DNA of 64,000 bases, taken from Firmicutes bacterium ASF500 (GTDB lineage Bacteria > Bacillota > Clostridia > Oscillospirales > Oscillospiraceae). The stretch is from NCBI GenBank assembly GCA_000492175.2, contig CP097573.1, positions 1,860,001 to 1,924,000 on the forward strand. The letters are read 5' to 3'. The notes under the pieces were generated by a model. That model was not told the DNA's origin. It did not search any database and saw only the letters and a program-made list of their open reading frames with translations. A program made the position numbers and the translations under genes. Within the stretch, counting starts at the first letter, position 1; each line of letters opens with the position of its first letter. Of the stretch, positions 16,232 to 25,169 are shown piece by piece.

Positions 16232-17899
16232 ATGAAATGCGGATACTGCGGAAATGAGCTGCGGGAGGACGCCAGGTTCTGCCCCCACTGTGGCCGGACC
16301 CTTGGTCCGGGAGCGGCTGACCAGCCGCTCCAGAGCGGGGCTCAGCCCGTCCCGGCCTGGGAGGGCCCGGAGGGAAACAAGAAGCGGACCGGCCTGCTCA
16401 TCGGGGCGGCGGTGGCCGCCGTGGCGGTGATCGCCCTGCTGGTGGTGGTTGTGGGCGGTCTGTTCGTCAACCCCAAGGCCCAGGTGGAAAAGGCGCTGAT
16501 CAAGTCGGCGGCGTCCTACGCCCAGGCGGAAAAGGCCCTGGGCCTGCCCGACCTGAACAGCCTGATTCAGGGCCGGTCCTGGCGGCAGGAGTTCGCCCTG
16601 ACGCTGAACAGCGTCAACGACAGCATGATGGGGATGGACACCTCCGCCCTCAGCGGGCTGGGCATGCGGCTGAACATGGGTCTGGACGCCGCGGAGCGGA
16701 ACATGGACCTTGAGCTGGCCGCTTTCTGGGACGACGAGGATTTACTCAACCTCCTGATGACGGCCAGGGACGCCGAGCTGTATTTCAGCTCCCCCCAGCT
16801 CACCGGCACGGCCTACGGCCTCAACACCGAGACCATGGGGGCCGACCTGGCCGCGGCCAGCGGCAACGAGTCAATGAGGGGTATCAGCTTCAACTTTTTC
16901 GACTGGATGGACGAGGCCCTGGACACGATGGACCCGGAGGAGACGGACCGGGCCGTCCGGGAGGCCAACAAGGCCCTCTGGGAGGCCGCGAAGGTGAAGA
17001 AGTCGGGGGCCAAGACCCTCAGCGTCAACGGGACCAGCACCAAGACCGCCGTCTACCGGGTGACCATCCCCCAGGAGGCCATGGAGGACTATGTGGACGC
17101 CATGGCGGAGATGATGTCCTCCATGAATTACTACGACCTCTATGAGGATATGTTCCGCTCCATGGGCGTCTCTCAGGAGGATATGACGGACTTTCTGGAG
17201 GAGCTGGAGCGTATGGACGCCTACGGCGAGGCGGCGGAGATCATCAAGGAAGGCCTGGAGGAGCTGGGCGATCTGAACCTGGACCTCTGCCTCAGCGGCG
17301 GCTACGTCTCCGCCGTGCTGTTCAAGGAACGGGTCGACGGCTCCGACGTGGACCTGGCCCTGTACCTGGGCGGCGGCGAGGAGTACGTAGACAACCTGAG
17401 CCTGGAGATGAAGGTGGACGGCGACAGGGTGACGGTAAAATCCTCCGGCGACCACGGGGCCAAGTCCGGCGTATTTACCGATAAGACCACCCTTCGGGCG
17501 TCCATGACCACGCTCAGCTCTGAGCTGCGCTACGACACCAAGGGGGACAGCGGCAATTTCACCTGGGAGATCTCCGTCCCCGGCGCGGGCTCCCTGGATA
17601 TGACCGGCTCCCTCACCGCCCCCGGCGGGGACTCGATCCGGCTGGCCCTGGACGACGTGTCCCTCACGCTGCTGGGCTTTGATATGCTCTCTCTGGGCCT
17701 GGAATACTCCCTCGGCCCCAACCAGGGCCCCATTCCCATGAGCGGCGACGCTAAGCTCGTCACCCAGATGAGCGACGCGGAGGCGCTGCGGGCGGCCCTG
17801 GATATCCAGGAGCGGGCCTACCGCTGGGCCGGCGATATGGAGGCGCTGTTCTCCTCCCGTCTGCCGGAGGAGCTGTACTATGCCCTGATCAGCGGATGA
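16232..17899 (+). CDS. Zinc-ribbon membrane protein with large external domain
   Basis: 555 residues. Starts with a zinc ribbon (CGYCG, then CPHCG), a disordered linker, one membrane helix (about 58-80, LLIGAAVAAVAVIALLVVV) and about 470 external residues rich in D, E and S, with no recognised domain. ATG 16232 is preferred because GGAAGG lies 9 nt upstream; ATG 16214 is possible. Encoded between the ABC ATPase and the first permease, which it overlaps by 4 bp (ATGA), so it is probably an exporter accessory or substrate-capture protein. Same architecture as the proteins at 766 and 2040 but a different external part. Confidence 0.75.
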   Translation: MKCGYCGNELREDARFCPHCGRTLGPGAADQPLQSGAQPVPAWEGPEGNKKRTGLLIGAAVAAVAVIALLVVVVGGLFVNPKAQVEKALIKSAASYAQAEKALGLPDLNSLIQGRSWRQEFALTLNSVNDSMMGMDTSALSGLGMRLNMGLDAAERNMDLELAAFWDDEDLLNLLMTARDAELYFSSPQLTGTAYGLNTETMGADLAAASGNESMRGISFNFFDWMDEALDTMDPEETDRAVREANKALWEAAKVKKSGAKTLSVNGTSTKTAVYRVTIPQEAMEDYVDAMAEMMSSMNYYDLYEDMFRSMGVSQEDMTDFLEELERMDAYGEAAEIIKEGLEELGDLNLDLCLSGGYVSAVLFKERVDGSDVDLALYLGGGEEYVDNLSLEMKVDGDRVTVKSSGDHGAKSGVFTDKTTLRASMTTLSSELRYDTKGDSGNFTWEISVPGAGSLDMTGSLTAPGGDSIRLALDDVSLTLLGFDMLSLGLEYSLGPNQGPIPMSGDAKLVTQMSDAEALRAALDIQERAYRWAGDMEALFSSRLPEELYYALISG

Positions 17900-19101
17900 A
17901 AACGGTCGGTTATTTTGGACTTTTCCTGAAGCTGACCCTGGACCGCCTCTGCCAACAGCGCTGGCTGTTGGCGGGGCTTGTCCTTTTGTGCGCCCTTCTG
18001 CCTCTGGGGGCGGGCCGGGCGGCGGGTCAGCTTCTGTCCCAGGGGGTGGACTTCGCCGGGGTGACCCTGGCCGTCACCGCCCCCGAGGGGGACGAGACCC
18101 CGAGACTGCTGGAGGGGTACATGGGGGAGATGGAGGACATCGCCCAGTACTGCCAGTTTCGGGGGATGTCGGAGGCGGACGCCCTGGAGGCCCTTCGGGC
18201 CGGGGAGGTGACCGCCGTGCTGGCCCTGCCGGAGAACTTTATCCAGGGCGTGATGGACGGCAGTAACCCGGACCTGCGGCTCATCGTGGACGGGGAGCGG
18301 CCCCTGGAGTCCCTGCTGCTGCTGTGGGTGGGACAGAGCGCCTGCGACATCCTGTCCGCCTTTCAAAGCGGGGTCTACGCCGTGCTGGACCTCTACGCCC
18401 AGTCCCCGCCCCCCGGCCTGAGCCGGGACCAGGTGGTGGTGGACATCAATCTGCGCTATATCCGTCTGGCCCTGGACCGGGGGGAGCTCTTTCAGAACCA
18501 AACCGTCTCGGCCACCGGGGTACTGCCCGTCCATCTGCACTACGCCCTCGCCCTGCTGGCCTATCTGGGCCTGTCCGCCGCTCCCCTGTTTCTCCCCCTG
18601 TACAGCGGGAGCTGGATGGGCTTTCAGCGCCGCCTGCGGGCGGCGGGCCGGGGGCCCCTGGCGGGCTATCTCAGCGGCGTGACCGCCGGGGCGGCGGCGC
18701 TGTTCCTCCTGCTGGCCCCCGCCCTGCTCCTGCTGGGGGAGGGCACCCCTCTGCCTCTGCTGGGGGCGGCCCTGGGGATGGCGGCGTATTGCTCCATATT
18801 CTGCGCCCTGTGCTGCTTGGCCTGGGGGAGCGCCGCCGGCTGCGGCGGGCTGTCCTTTGCCGGGGCCCTGGCCTCCCTGGCGCTGGCGGGAGGGATAGTC
18901 CCCCCAGTGCTGATGCCCGGGGCCCTGCGGCGGCTCACTGGGCTGTCCCCGGTGACCTGGCTGGCCTGTCTGGCGGCGGGGCCTATGGGCTATGAGACGC
19001 CCCCGTCCGCCTGGATCGGCCTGGGGCTGACGGCCATTGGGATGGCCCTGCTCTCTCTGGGCCTGTACCGCCGCCGGATGGATCAGGAGGTGAGGGTATG
19101 A
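17896..19101 (+). CDS. ABC-2 type permease
   Basis: 401 residues. One N-terminal membrane segment (about 24-45), an extracytoplasmic domain of about 170 residues, then six hydrophobic segments from about 215 to 395. This is the ABC-2 exporter permease layout. Its start overlaps the upstream stop, and its own stop overlaps the next permease start (ATGAGG), so the two are likely made in equal amounts. Confidence 0.8.
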   Translation: MKTVGYFGLFLKLTLDRLCQQRWLLAGLVLLCALLPLGAGRAAGQLLSQGVDFAGVTLAVTAPEGDETPRLLEGYMGEMEDIAQYCQFRGMSEADALEALRAGEVTAVLALPENFIQGVMDGSNPDLRLIVDGERPLESLLLLWVGQSACDILSAFQSGVYAVLDLYAQSPPPGLSRDQVVVDINLRYIRLALDRGELFQNQTVSATGVLPVHLHYALALLAYLGLSAAPLFLPLYSGSWMGFQRRLRAAGRGPLAGYLSGVTAGAAALFLLLAPALLLLGEGTPLPLLGAALGMAAYCSIFCALCCLAWGSAAGCGGLSFAGALASLALAGGIVPPVLMPGALRRLTGLSPVTWLACLAAGPMGYETPPSAWIGLGLTAIGMALLSLGLYRRRMDQEVRV

Positions 19102-20225
19102 GGTTCCTTCTCGCCAGCTTCCAAAGCGCCCTGACCGCCCAGCTCTCCCGGAGACGGGTCTGGCTTCTGCTTCTGCTCCTGCTGGCGGCGGGGATGGTCC
19201 GCCTCCTGCCTGGGGAGGAGGTCTCCGCCCCCGTCCAGGTGGGCGTGGTCCTCCCGGAGGAGGGCGGCGGCGATTTCTGGGAGAGGCTTCAGGCCCGCAG
19301 CGGCCTGGTGGTCACCTTCCTGCCCGCCAGCCTGGAGCAGGCGGAGCGTCAGGTGGGGCTGGGCCGCTGGGACTGCACCCTGGTCCTCCCGGAGGACCTC
19401 TCCGCCCGTCTGGCCCGGGGGGACCGGGAGGGGCTGTTTACCCTCCTCACCGGCCCCGGCTCCACCGTCTACCCCCTGGTGCGGGAGACCGCTTCCGCCT
19501 GCGCGGCGGAGTGCCTCTCCCCCGGCATGGCGGAGGACTACCTGCTGGACAGCGGCATCCTTCAGGAGGGGGAGGTGGAGGCCGTCCGGCCCCGTCTGCA
19601 CGAGGTCCTTTTGGACCGGGACCGGGTGCTGGTGTCTATGGAGACGCTGGACGGCACGCCCCTGGACCCCATCACCCTGGCGGACAGCGGCCTCTCCCGC
19701 CTGGCGGCGGGGGTGACGGCTATTTTTCTGCTGGCCTGGTCGCTCCTCGCCGCTATGGACCTGGGCCGGTGGCTGGACAGCCCTTTCGCCAGGCGTCTGG
19801 CTCCCCTGCGGGGGACCTCCGCCCTGCTGCTGCCCCGGCTGGCGGCGGCGATGCTCCCCGCCCTGTGCGCCGGGGCGCTGGCCCTGGGACTGGCCGTGGA
19901 TGGGGCGGGGCCCTATGTGCTGGCTCTGGTCCCCTATCTGCTCTTCTGCGGAGGGCTGGCCCAGACCCTGGCCCGGTTTCCCAGGGCCTGGGGCGCGGTC
20001 CCCGTCCTCCTGCCCGTTCTTCCGGCGGCGGGACTGCTCCTGTCCCCGGTATTGCTGGACCCGGCCCTGCTCTTCCCCGCCCTGGCTCCGCTGTCCCGTT
20101 TTTTGCCGGTTACCCTCTATCTGGGGGCCTGCGGGGGCCGCTGGACCGACGGCCTCCTCCTGGCGGCTGTGGGGGCGGTCCTGATGGGATCGCTGGCCGC
20201 GAGGGACCACATTTCATCTGATTAG
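19098..20225 (+). CDS. ABC-2 type permease, second subunit
   Basis: 375 residues with the same plan as its neighbour: an N-terminal helix (about 19-36), external domain to about 205, then six hydrophobic segments. Sequence is distinct, so a heterodimeric exporter is likely. Followed 9 bp later by the M16 peptidase gene. Confidence 0.78.
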   Translation: MRFLLASFQSALTAQLSRRRVWLLLLLLLAAGMVRLLPGEEVSAPVQVGVVLPEEGGGDFWERLQARSGLVVTFLPASLEQAERQVGLGRWDCTLVLPEDLSARLARGDREGLFTLLTGPGSTVYPLVRETASACAAECLSPGMAEDYLLDSGILQEGEVEAVRPRLHEVLLDRDRVLVSMETLDGTPLDPITLADSGLSRLAAGVTAIFLLAWSLLAAMDLGRWLDSPFARRLAPLRGTSALLLPRLAAAMLPALCAGALALGLAVDGAGPYVLALVPYLLFCGGLAQTLARFPRAWGAVPVLLPVLPAAGLLLSPVLLDPALLFPALAPLSRFLPVTLYLGACGGRWTDGLLLAAVGAVLMGSLAARDHISSD

Positions 20226-20234
20226 GAGGCCGTT

Positions 20235-21488
20235 ATGTACCGACAGGTCACACTGCCCAACGGGGCCCGCCTGCTCACCGAGGCGGTGCCCGGCGCGCGG
20301 TCCGCCGCGCTGGGCTTTTTTGTGGGGGTGGGCTCCCGCCACGAGGGGCCGAAGGAAAACGGCGCCGCCCACTTCATTGAGCATATGCTCTTTAAGGGGA
20401 CCCATCGCCGCACCGCCGCCCAGCTGGCGAAGGACACCGATGCCGTCGGCGGGCAGTTCAACGCCTACACCACCAAGGAACACACCTGCTTCTACGCCCG
20501 CACCCTGGACAGCCACCTGGACCGGGGGCTGGACATTTTGGAGGACATGCTGTTCCACTCCAAATTCGACCCTGCCGACGCCCAGCTGGAGCGGGGTGTG
20601 ATTCTGGAGGAGATCGGGATGTATGAGGACACCCCGGAGGACCTGGCGGCTGAACGGCTGTCCGCCGCCGTCTATAAGGGCAGTCCCCTGGCCCGGCCCA
20701 TTCTGGGCAGGGCGTCCACCCTGGCCGGGATGGACGGGGACTGGCTGAGGCAATGGCAGAGGGAGCGCTACCACGCCGGGGTGCTGGTGGCCGCTCTGGC
20801 GGGCAGCTTCACCCGCGCCCAGGAGGAGCGGCTGACCCAGCTGCTGGCCTCCCTCCCCGCCGGACCCCTCCCCAAGGTCAAGCCCGCCGCCTACCACAGC
20901 GCCGTCACCGTCAAGCGGAAGGCCATCGAGCAAAACCATCTGATTCTGGCCTTCCCCGCCCCCACCTATCTGGACCCCCGCCGGGCTCAGGTGCTGCTGC
21001 TCAACTCCCTGCTGGGGGGCGGCTGTTCCTCCCGGCTGTTTCAGGAGCTGCGGGAGGAGCGGGGGCTGTGCTACACCGTCTATTCCTACGTGGCCGACCA
21101 CGAGGACACCGGCCTGATCGGGGTCTACGCCGCCGTCAGCCCGGACCAGGAGCGCCAAGCCCTGGATGCCGCCCGCCGGGTGGTGCTGGAGCTGGCGGAC
21201 CACGGGCCCGCCCGGGAGGAAGTGGACCGGGTCCGGGAGCAGGCCAAGGCCGGTCTGCTCATGGGCAATGAGTCGGTCCAGGCCCGCATGAGCCATATGG
21301 GCTCCTCCGCCCTCCTCTACGGCCGGGTGCGGGAGACCCAGGAAATTTTGGACCTCTACGACGCCGTCACCCCGGAACAGCTCCGCGCCCTGGCCGGGGA
21401 GCTGTTCCGGATGGAACAGGCCTCCCTGTCCGCCGTAGGCCGGGTCAGTCCGGCGGCGGAGTATTCTCAATGGCTGACAGCCCTATGA
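20235..21488 (+). CDS. M16 family zinc peptidase
   Basis: 417 residues. The inverted zinc motif HxxEH appears as HFIEHMLF (about 45-52), and the third ligand Glu is in the ERGVILEEIGMYED region. The C-terminal half is the usual inactive M16 lobe (GGGCSSRLFQELREERGLCY). No signal peptide, so cytoplasmic. ATG 20235 follows AGGAGGCCGTT. As the last gene of the exporter operon it may trim the exported peptide or degrade its leader. Housekeeping MlpA/YmxG-like function is the alternative. Confidence 0.85.
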   Translation: MYRQVTLPNGARLLTEAVPGARSAALGFFVGVGSRHEGPKENGAAHFIEHMLFKGTHRRTAAQLAKDTDAVGGQFNAYTTKEHTCFYARTLDSHLDRGLDILEDMLFHSKFDPADAQLERGVILEEIGMYEDTPEDLAAERLSAAVYKGSPLARPILGRASTLAGMDGDWLRQWQRERYHAGVLVAALAGSFTRAQEERLTQLLASLPAGPLPKVKPAAYHSAVTVKRKAIEQNHLILAFPAPTYLDPRRAQVLLLNSLLGGGCSSRLFQELREERGLCYTVYSYVADHEDTGLIGVYAAVSPDQERQALDAARRVVLELADHGPAREEVDRVREQAKAGLLMGNESVQARMSHMGSSALLYGRVRETQEILDLYDAVTPEQLRALAGELFRMEQASLSAVGRVSPAAEYSQWLTAL

Positions 21489-21532
21489 GTCCTCAAAATT
21501 AAAAATGGAACGCCAAAATGGCATTCCACATG

Positions 21533-21727
21533 TTACTCCTCAATTTTCACCAGGTCGATGGCGGATACCAACAGAATGTTAATCAGCTCATTCCTGGACC
21601 GGTTTGTCTGCACGGACAGGGCATCCAGCCGCTCAATCAGCTCGTCCTTCATTCGAACCGACACGATCTTATACCCGTCGTCCCCCCGGCGCGCCGCTTT
21701 TTTCTTGATTCTGATTTCTTCCGCCAT
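21533..21727 (-). CDS. Ribbon-helix-helix DNA-binding protein
   Basis: 64 residues. A basic N-terminus, a beta-strand KIVSVRMK and two helices (ELIERLDALSVQTN, SRNELINILLVSAIDL) form an Arc/CopG-type fold. No toxin or partner gene is adjacent. It is divergent from the gene at 21836 and may regulate it or itself. Confidence 0.75.
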   Translation of the reverse strand: MAEEIRIKKKAARRGDDGYKIVSVRMKDELIERLDALSVQTNRSRNELINILLVSAIDLVKIEE

Positions 21728-21756
21728 AATCGTTCACCTCATAGTAGCATTTTAGC

Positions 21757-21786
21757 TTGACAGAAGATGTTTTGGTATATTATAAT
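21757..21786 (+). promoter_or_regulatory. Strong predicted promoter for the 21836 gene
   Basis: TTGACA (21757-21762), 18-bp spacer, TATAAT (21781-21786). The downstream 45 bp are very A+T rich. Confidence 0.65.
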
Positions 21787-21835
21787 ATTGTAGTCTAAAT
21801 TACACTATATATTTATAGTGAGGAGGATTACAAAG

Positions 21836-22426
21836 ATGAGAAAGGCGAGCAATTGGATTCGGGTTATACTGTTTCTTGTGATCGTGGGGGCAGCCATCGT
21901 GTTTATCATTCTTCCCATGCTGGGTACCACCGCTCCCGGCGGACCGAAGCTGTCCTTCGGCGGTTCGGAAACCTGTCAGCTGGGCGACACACTGGAGAAG
22001 TTTAACGCCGCCGGTTTTTATATGGGAAAAAACACTCAGGACCACACCTATACGGGGCTGAGCAGTCAGGACAATTTAGCGGTATACCTCAACGCCGACC
22101 GGGCCCAGTCCTGCGGAAAGGGGCATCTGGTCAACAAGGGCGACAAATGGCTGAAGGGCGTGGAGTGCATGGTCTACTCCTTTGAGCTGCGCTATGCCGA
22201 CGGCGGACACATGACCTGCGACGGCGTGGAGACCTTGGGCAGTACACAGGAGGCCATCCGCTCCGGTCTGGGAAACCCGGAGCAGTCTAATGACGAATAC
22301 GATAAATATACTTATAAAAAGAGCGGACGCACCTATAAATTTTATTTCTACTATGATGAGAGCGGCGTCTGCACCAGTGCCGAAGCCTATCAGAACGATC
22401 CCAAGCTCTCCTTCCAATCCTTCTGA
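21836..22426 (+). CDS. Membrane-anchored hypothetical protein
   Basis: 196 residues. Basic start, one membrane segment (about 9-30), then an external domain of about 165 residues rich in Y, D and K with three cysteines. No family recognised. GAGGAGG lies 9 nt before ATG 21836; the GTG at 21818 is less likely. Preceded by its own consensus promoter. Confidence 0.7.
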   Translation: MRKASNWIRVILFLVIVGAAIVFIILPMLGTTAPGGPKLSFGGSETCQLGDTLEKFNAAGFYMGKNTQDHTYTGLSSQDNLAVYLNADRAQSCGKGHLVNKGDKWLKGVECMVYSFELRYADGGHMTCDGVETLGSTQEAIRSGLGNPEQSNDEYDKYTYKKSGRTYKFYFYYDESGVCTSAEAYQNDPKLSFQSF

Positions 22427-22503
22427 GCTGAGCCGTAAAAACAGAAGATCTTTGGCGTACTGTTTTTACCTCTTGATTTTTTACAGGAAAGTAAGATTAT
22501 TGT

Positions 22504-22701
22504 ATGAAATACTTCAAAAAAATTATTATATGCTTTTTGATTTTTTGTGCTGTCCTTATATTGGGAGTGTTTACTGTCCTTTATATTTCGCATGAAGTTC
22601 TGGCAGGTGGATACGATGTTGACCGCATGAATATTGGTGCGGGTTTATATGTCGCGTCTGTTATTGCCGTCTGCACATATCTTTTATATAGCAAAAAGTA
22701 A
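22504..22701 (+). CDS. Small membrane protein, 65 aa
   Basis: Two membrane segments (about 5-28 and 44-61) joined by a short loop AGGYDVDRMNIGAG. The gene is markedly A+T rich beside its neighbours, which suggests acquisition from elsewhere. An AGGAAAG stretch lies upstream of ATG 22504. No family recognised. Confidence 0.55.
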   Translation: MKYFKKIIICFLIFCAVLILGVFTVLYISHEVLAGGYDVDRMNIGAGLYVASVIAVCTYLLYSKK

Positions 22702-22765
22702 AAGATTCTCAATATTATAGACCATACAGCAAAGCTTGTTTGGCCGCTTGGCAAATGAATAAAAC

Positions 22766-22820
22766 TCCGCCCTTTCGGTTAAACTGGCCATAAGCCAATG
22801 TTTACCGAAGGGGTGGTTTT
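22766..22820 (+). promoter_or_regulatory. Leader hairpin covering the CBS gene ribosome binding site
   Basis: CCCTTTCGGTTAAAC pairs imperfectly with GTTTACCGAAGGGG, and the arms extend to AAAAC/GTTTT with an inner TGG/CCA. The right arm contains the probable Shine-Dalgarno AAGGGG, so the hairpin could limit translation. Confidence 0.4.
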
Positions 22821-23249
22821 ATGCGGGTAAAGGACCTGATGAATCCCAGCGCGGTGACGGTGGAGCCCACGGCCTCCACGGCGCTGGCGGCCCGGCTCAT
22901 CAGCCGGCACAACGTAGGGGCTCTGCCGGTGTGCGGCTCGGATGGCTGTCTGCGGGGGATGGTCACCGACCGGGACATCGTTCTGCGGTGCGTGGCCGCC
23001 GAGGAGGACCCCGCCCAGACCCCGGTGCGGGATATTATGACCCGCTCCTGCGCCGCCGTCTCCCCGGAGGCCGACTGCCGGGAGGCTACCCGGCTGATGT
23101 CCCTGCACCAGGTCCGCCGCCTGCCGGTGGTGGAGAGCGGGAGGCTGGTGGGCGTGATCTCCCTGTCCGACCTGGCCCGCAGCGGCCGCTTCGACATGGA
23201 GGCCGCCCAGGCCCTGAGTGAAATTTCAGAAAATATCATCACACGTTGA
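22821..23249 (+). CDS. CBS-domain pair protein
   Basis: 142 residues, essentially two CBS motifs (MNPSAVTVEPTASTALAARL, DREI-like GMVTDRDIVLR; then DIMTRSCAAVSPEADCREAT, GVISLSDLARSG) forming one Bateman module. Such stand-alone modules bind adenine nucleotides or similar ligands; no output domain is attached. Single-gene unit. Confidence 0.85.
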   Translation: MRVKDLMNPSAVTVEPTASTALAARLISRHNVGALPVCGSDGCLRGMVTDRDIVLRCVAAEEDPAQTPVRDIMTRSCAAVSPEADCREATRLMSLHQVRRLPVVESGRLVGVISLSDLARSGRFDMEAAQALSEISENIITR

Positions 23250-23298
23250 TTGGACAAAATTCCTCCTGTGCCCTATAATAGGGGCAGGAGGAATTTTT

Positions 23299-23970
23299 AT
23301 GGAAATCATTCCCATCGCCCATATTCGAAGCGATTTTTCAGAAAAGTTCGGCATCCCCCGTCAGAGCGGCCTGGTGGAGGAGCTCACCGCCGACGTGGTG
23401 TTCACGCCGGAATTTCGAGAGCCCGCCGCCCTCCGGGGCATCGACGGTTTTTCCCACCTCTGGCTCATCTGGGAGTTTTCAAAGGCCCGGCGGGAGGGCT
23501 GGTCCCCCACCGTCCGCCCGCCCCGGCTGGGGGGAAACGCCCGACTGGGGGTGTTCGCCACCCGCTCCCCCTTCCGGCCCAACCCCATCGGCCTCAGCTG
23601 CGTCCGCCTGCTGGAGGTCCGCCAGGACCGGGCGCTGGGGCCCGTCCTCACCGTGTCCGGCGCTGACCTGATGGACGGCACCCCCATCTACGACATCAAA
23701 CCCTACCTCCCCTACGCCGACTGCAAGCCCGACGCCGCGGGCGGCTTCGCCTCCCAGCCCAAGGAGGCCAGCTTGGAGGTGGACTGCCCTCCGACGCTCC
23801 TGGCCCGCATCCCGGAGGAGAAGCGCCCCGCCCTGCTGGCCGTCCTGGCCCAGGACCCCCGGCCCCAGTATCAAAACGACCCGGCGCGAATTTATGGCAT
23901 GTCCTTCGCCGGCCTGGAGGTCAGGTTCCAGGTGGCGGAGGGGCGGCTGATGGTGACGGAGATTTTGTAG
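23299..23970 (+). CDS. trmO: tRNA (t6A37) N6-methyltransferase TrmO
   Basis: 223 residues of the TsaA/YaeB (TrmO) family, which uses S-adenosylmethionine to methylate t6A37 in threonine tRNA. Recognisable parts are HIRSDFSEKFGIPRQSG, FSHLWLIWEF, FATRSPFRPNPIGLS and DLMDGTPIYDIKPYLPYAD. ATG 23299 follows GGCAGGAGG. Its stop codon TAG is part of the palindromic repeat that starts at 23966. Confidence 0.9.
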   Translation: MEIIPIAHIRSDFSEKFGIPRQSGLVEELTADVVFTPEFREPAALRGIDGFSHLWLIWEFSKARREGWSPTVRPPRLGGNARLGVFATRSPFRPNPIGLSCVRLLEVRQDRALGPVLTVSGADLMDGTPIYDIKPYLPYADCKPDAAGGFASQPKEASLEVDCPPTLLARIPEEKRPALLAVLAQDPRPQYQNDPARIYGMSFAGLEVRFQVAEGRLMVTEIL

Positions 23971-24176
23971 GGCGGGACGACCTCGGCCCGCTGGACACCG
24001 GTCTGTAGGGGCGGATAATATCCGCCCCTACAACGCGCCCGCAGGTTCCGTAGGGCGGGACGACCCCGGCCCGCCGTCCACGGAGAGCGGGCGCCCTTGG
24101 GGAAACGGCGCGCCGGGTCGTCGCGCCCTACACGTCCAATCGCGTGCCTGCGGGCGGCCACAGGCCGCCCCTACAG
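23966..24176. repeat. Cluster of TGTAGGG-type palindromic repeats
   Basis: Three or more nested units, including GTAGGGGCGGATAATATCCG, a GTAGGGCGGGACGACC unit facing GGTCGTCGCGCCCTAC, and a final GGCGGCCACAGGCCGCC. It fills most of the trmO-MerR gap. Confidence 0.75.
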
Positions 24177-24208
24177 CGGCTGGAACCTAAAAAAATTTCA
24201 AAAAACCC

Positions 24209-24239
24209 TTGACTTTCCCCCTGATGGAAGGTGTAAGGT
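24209..24239 (+). promoter_or_regulatory. MerR-type promoter/operator with 19-bp spacer
   Basis: TTGACT (24209-24214), 19-bp spacer, TAAGGT (24234-24239), with an imperfect dyad CCTT..TTCC/GGAA..AAGG across the spacer. The long spacer is the hallmark of MerR-activated promoters, so the next gene is likely autoregulated. Confidence 0.6.
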
Positions 24240-24262
24240 AGTCTCAGAAAGGGGGAACGCCC

Positions 24263-24913
24263 ATGAAGATCAACGAGGTGGAGGCCCAGGTGGGCATCAC
24301 CAAAAAGAACATCCGCTTCTATGAGGAGCAGGGGCTGCTGTCCCCCCGGCGGGACAGCTCCAACGGCTACCGGGACTACGGAGAGGCGGAGGTAGCCATT
24401 CTGCGGCAGATCAAGCTGATGCGGAAGCTGGGCGTACCGCTGGAGGAGATCCGCAGAATGCAGGCCGGGGGAACGGTGGCCGACGGGATGCGCCGGCACC
24501 TGGTCACCCTGGAACGGGAGCGGAAAAGCCTGGAGCAGTCCATTCAACTGTGCCAGTCCCTGAAGGACCGGGAAGAGCGGCTGGACAGCCTAGACGCCGC
24601 CGCCCTGCTGGAGAAGATGGACCGCCTGGAGCAGACCGGCACCACCTTCCAGGACAAGCAGAAGCACGACGCCAAGCCCGTCCGGTACGCCGGGGCCGTC
24701 GTCATGGCCCTGCTGACCACCGCCCTGATGGCCGCCCTGATCGTGCTGATGGTGTGGGCCTTCACCGTGGACCCCAGCGACGCCCCGCCCCTGGCCCTGC
24801 TGGTGGTGCTGGTGGCTATCCCGGGAGTGATTATCCTGGGCGTCCTGCTGGCCCTGTTCCAGAGGATTAAGGAAATTCAGAAAGGAGAGGAAGACGATGC
24901 GAAAAACTACTGA
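24263..24913 (+). CDS. Membrane-tethered MerR-family regulator
   Basis: 216 residues. N-terminal MerR winged helix (MKINEVEAQVGITKKNIRFY onward, to about 70), a coiled coil (about 80-128), then two membrane segments (about 143-166 and 175-198), which is unusual for MerR proteins. It ends with QRIKEIQKGEEDDAKNY. No cysteine metal site is evident, so the ligand is unknown. Its last 17 bp overlap the next gene. The C-terminal tail is shared with the next two small proteins, implying a common complex or recognition signal. Confidence 0.8.
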   Translation: MKINEVEAQVGITKKNIRFYEEQGLLSPRRDSSNGYRDYGEAEVAILRQIKLMRKLGVPLEEIRRMQAGGTVADGMRRHLVTLERERKSLEQSIQLCQSLKDREERLDSLDAAALLEKMDRLEQTGTTFQDKQKHDAKPVRYAGAVVMALLTTALMAALIVLMVWAFTVDPSDAPPLALLVVLVAIPGVIILGVLLALFQRIKEIQKGEEDDAKNY

Positions 24914-25169
24914 CAAGAAGGGGCACGGCCTGGTGGGGGGCGTGATCGTGACGGTGCTGGTGGTGGGCTTTGTCCTGCTGTTTCTGGCATTTTTGCTCCA
25001 GACGCTGGGCCCCCTGTTCCCCTTCCTGGGCGAGCTGGGAGCCAGCCTTGGAATCCTTCTGTTCTACGTCGGGGCCATCCTGGCTGTGGGGGTCGGCGTC
25101 GTCGCGGCGCTGATCCAGCGGTGGAAGGAGGTCAAGGGAGGCGAAGAGGATGAGGCCAAAAAGTATTGA
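24897..25169 (+). CDS. Small two-helix membrane protein with shared EIxKGE..AK.Y-type tail
   Basis: 90 residues: basic N-terminus, two membrane segments (about 12-37 and 46-70), then the tail QRWKEVKGGEEDEAKKY. AGAAAGGAGAGG lies before ATG 24897, inside the MerR gene. Overlap at both ends indicates translational coupling. Function unknown. Confidence 0.7.
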   Translation: MRKTTDKKGHGLVGGVIVTVLVVGFVLLFLAFLLQTLGPLFPFLGELGASLGILLFYVGAILAVGVGVVAALIQRWKEVKGGEEDEAKKY

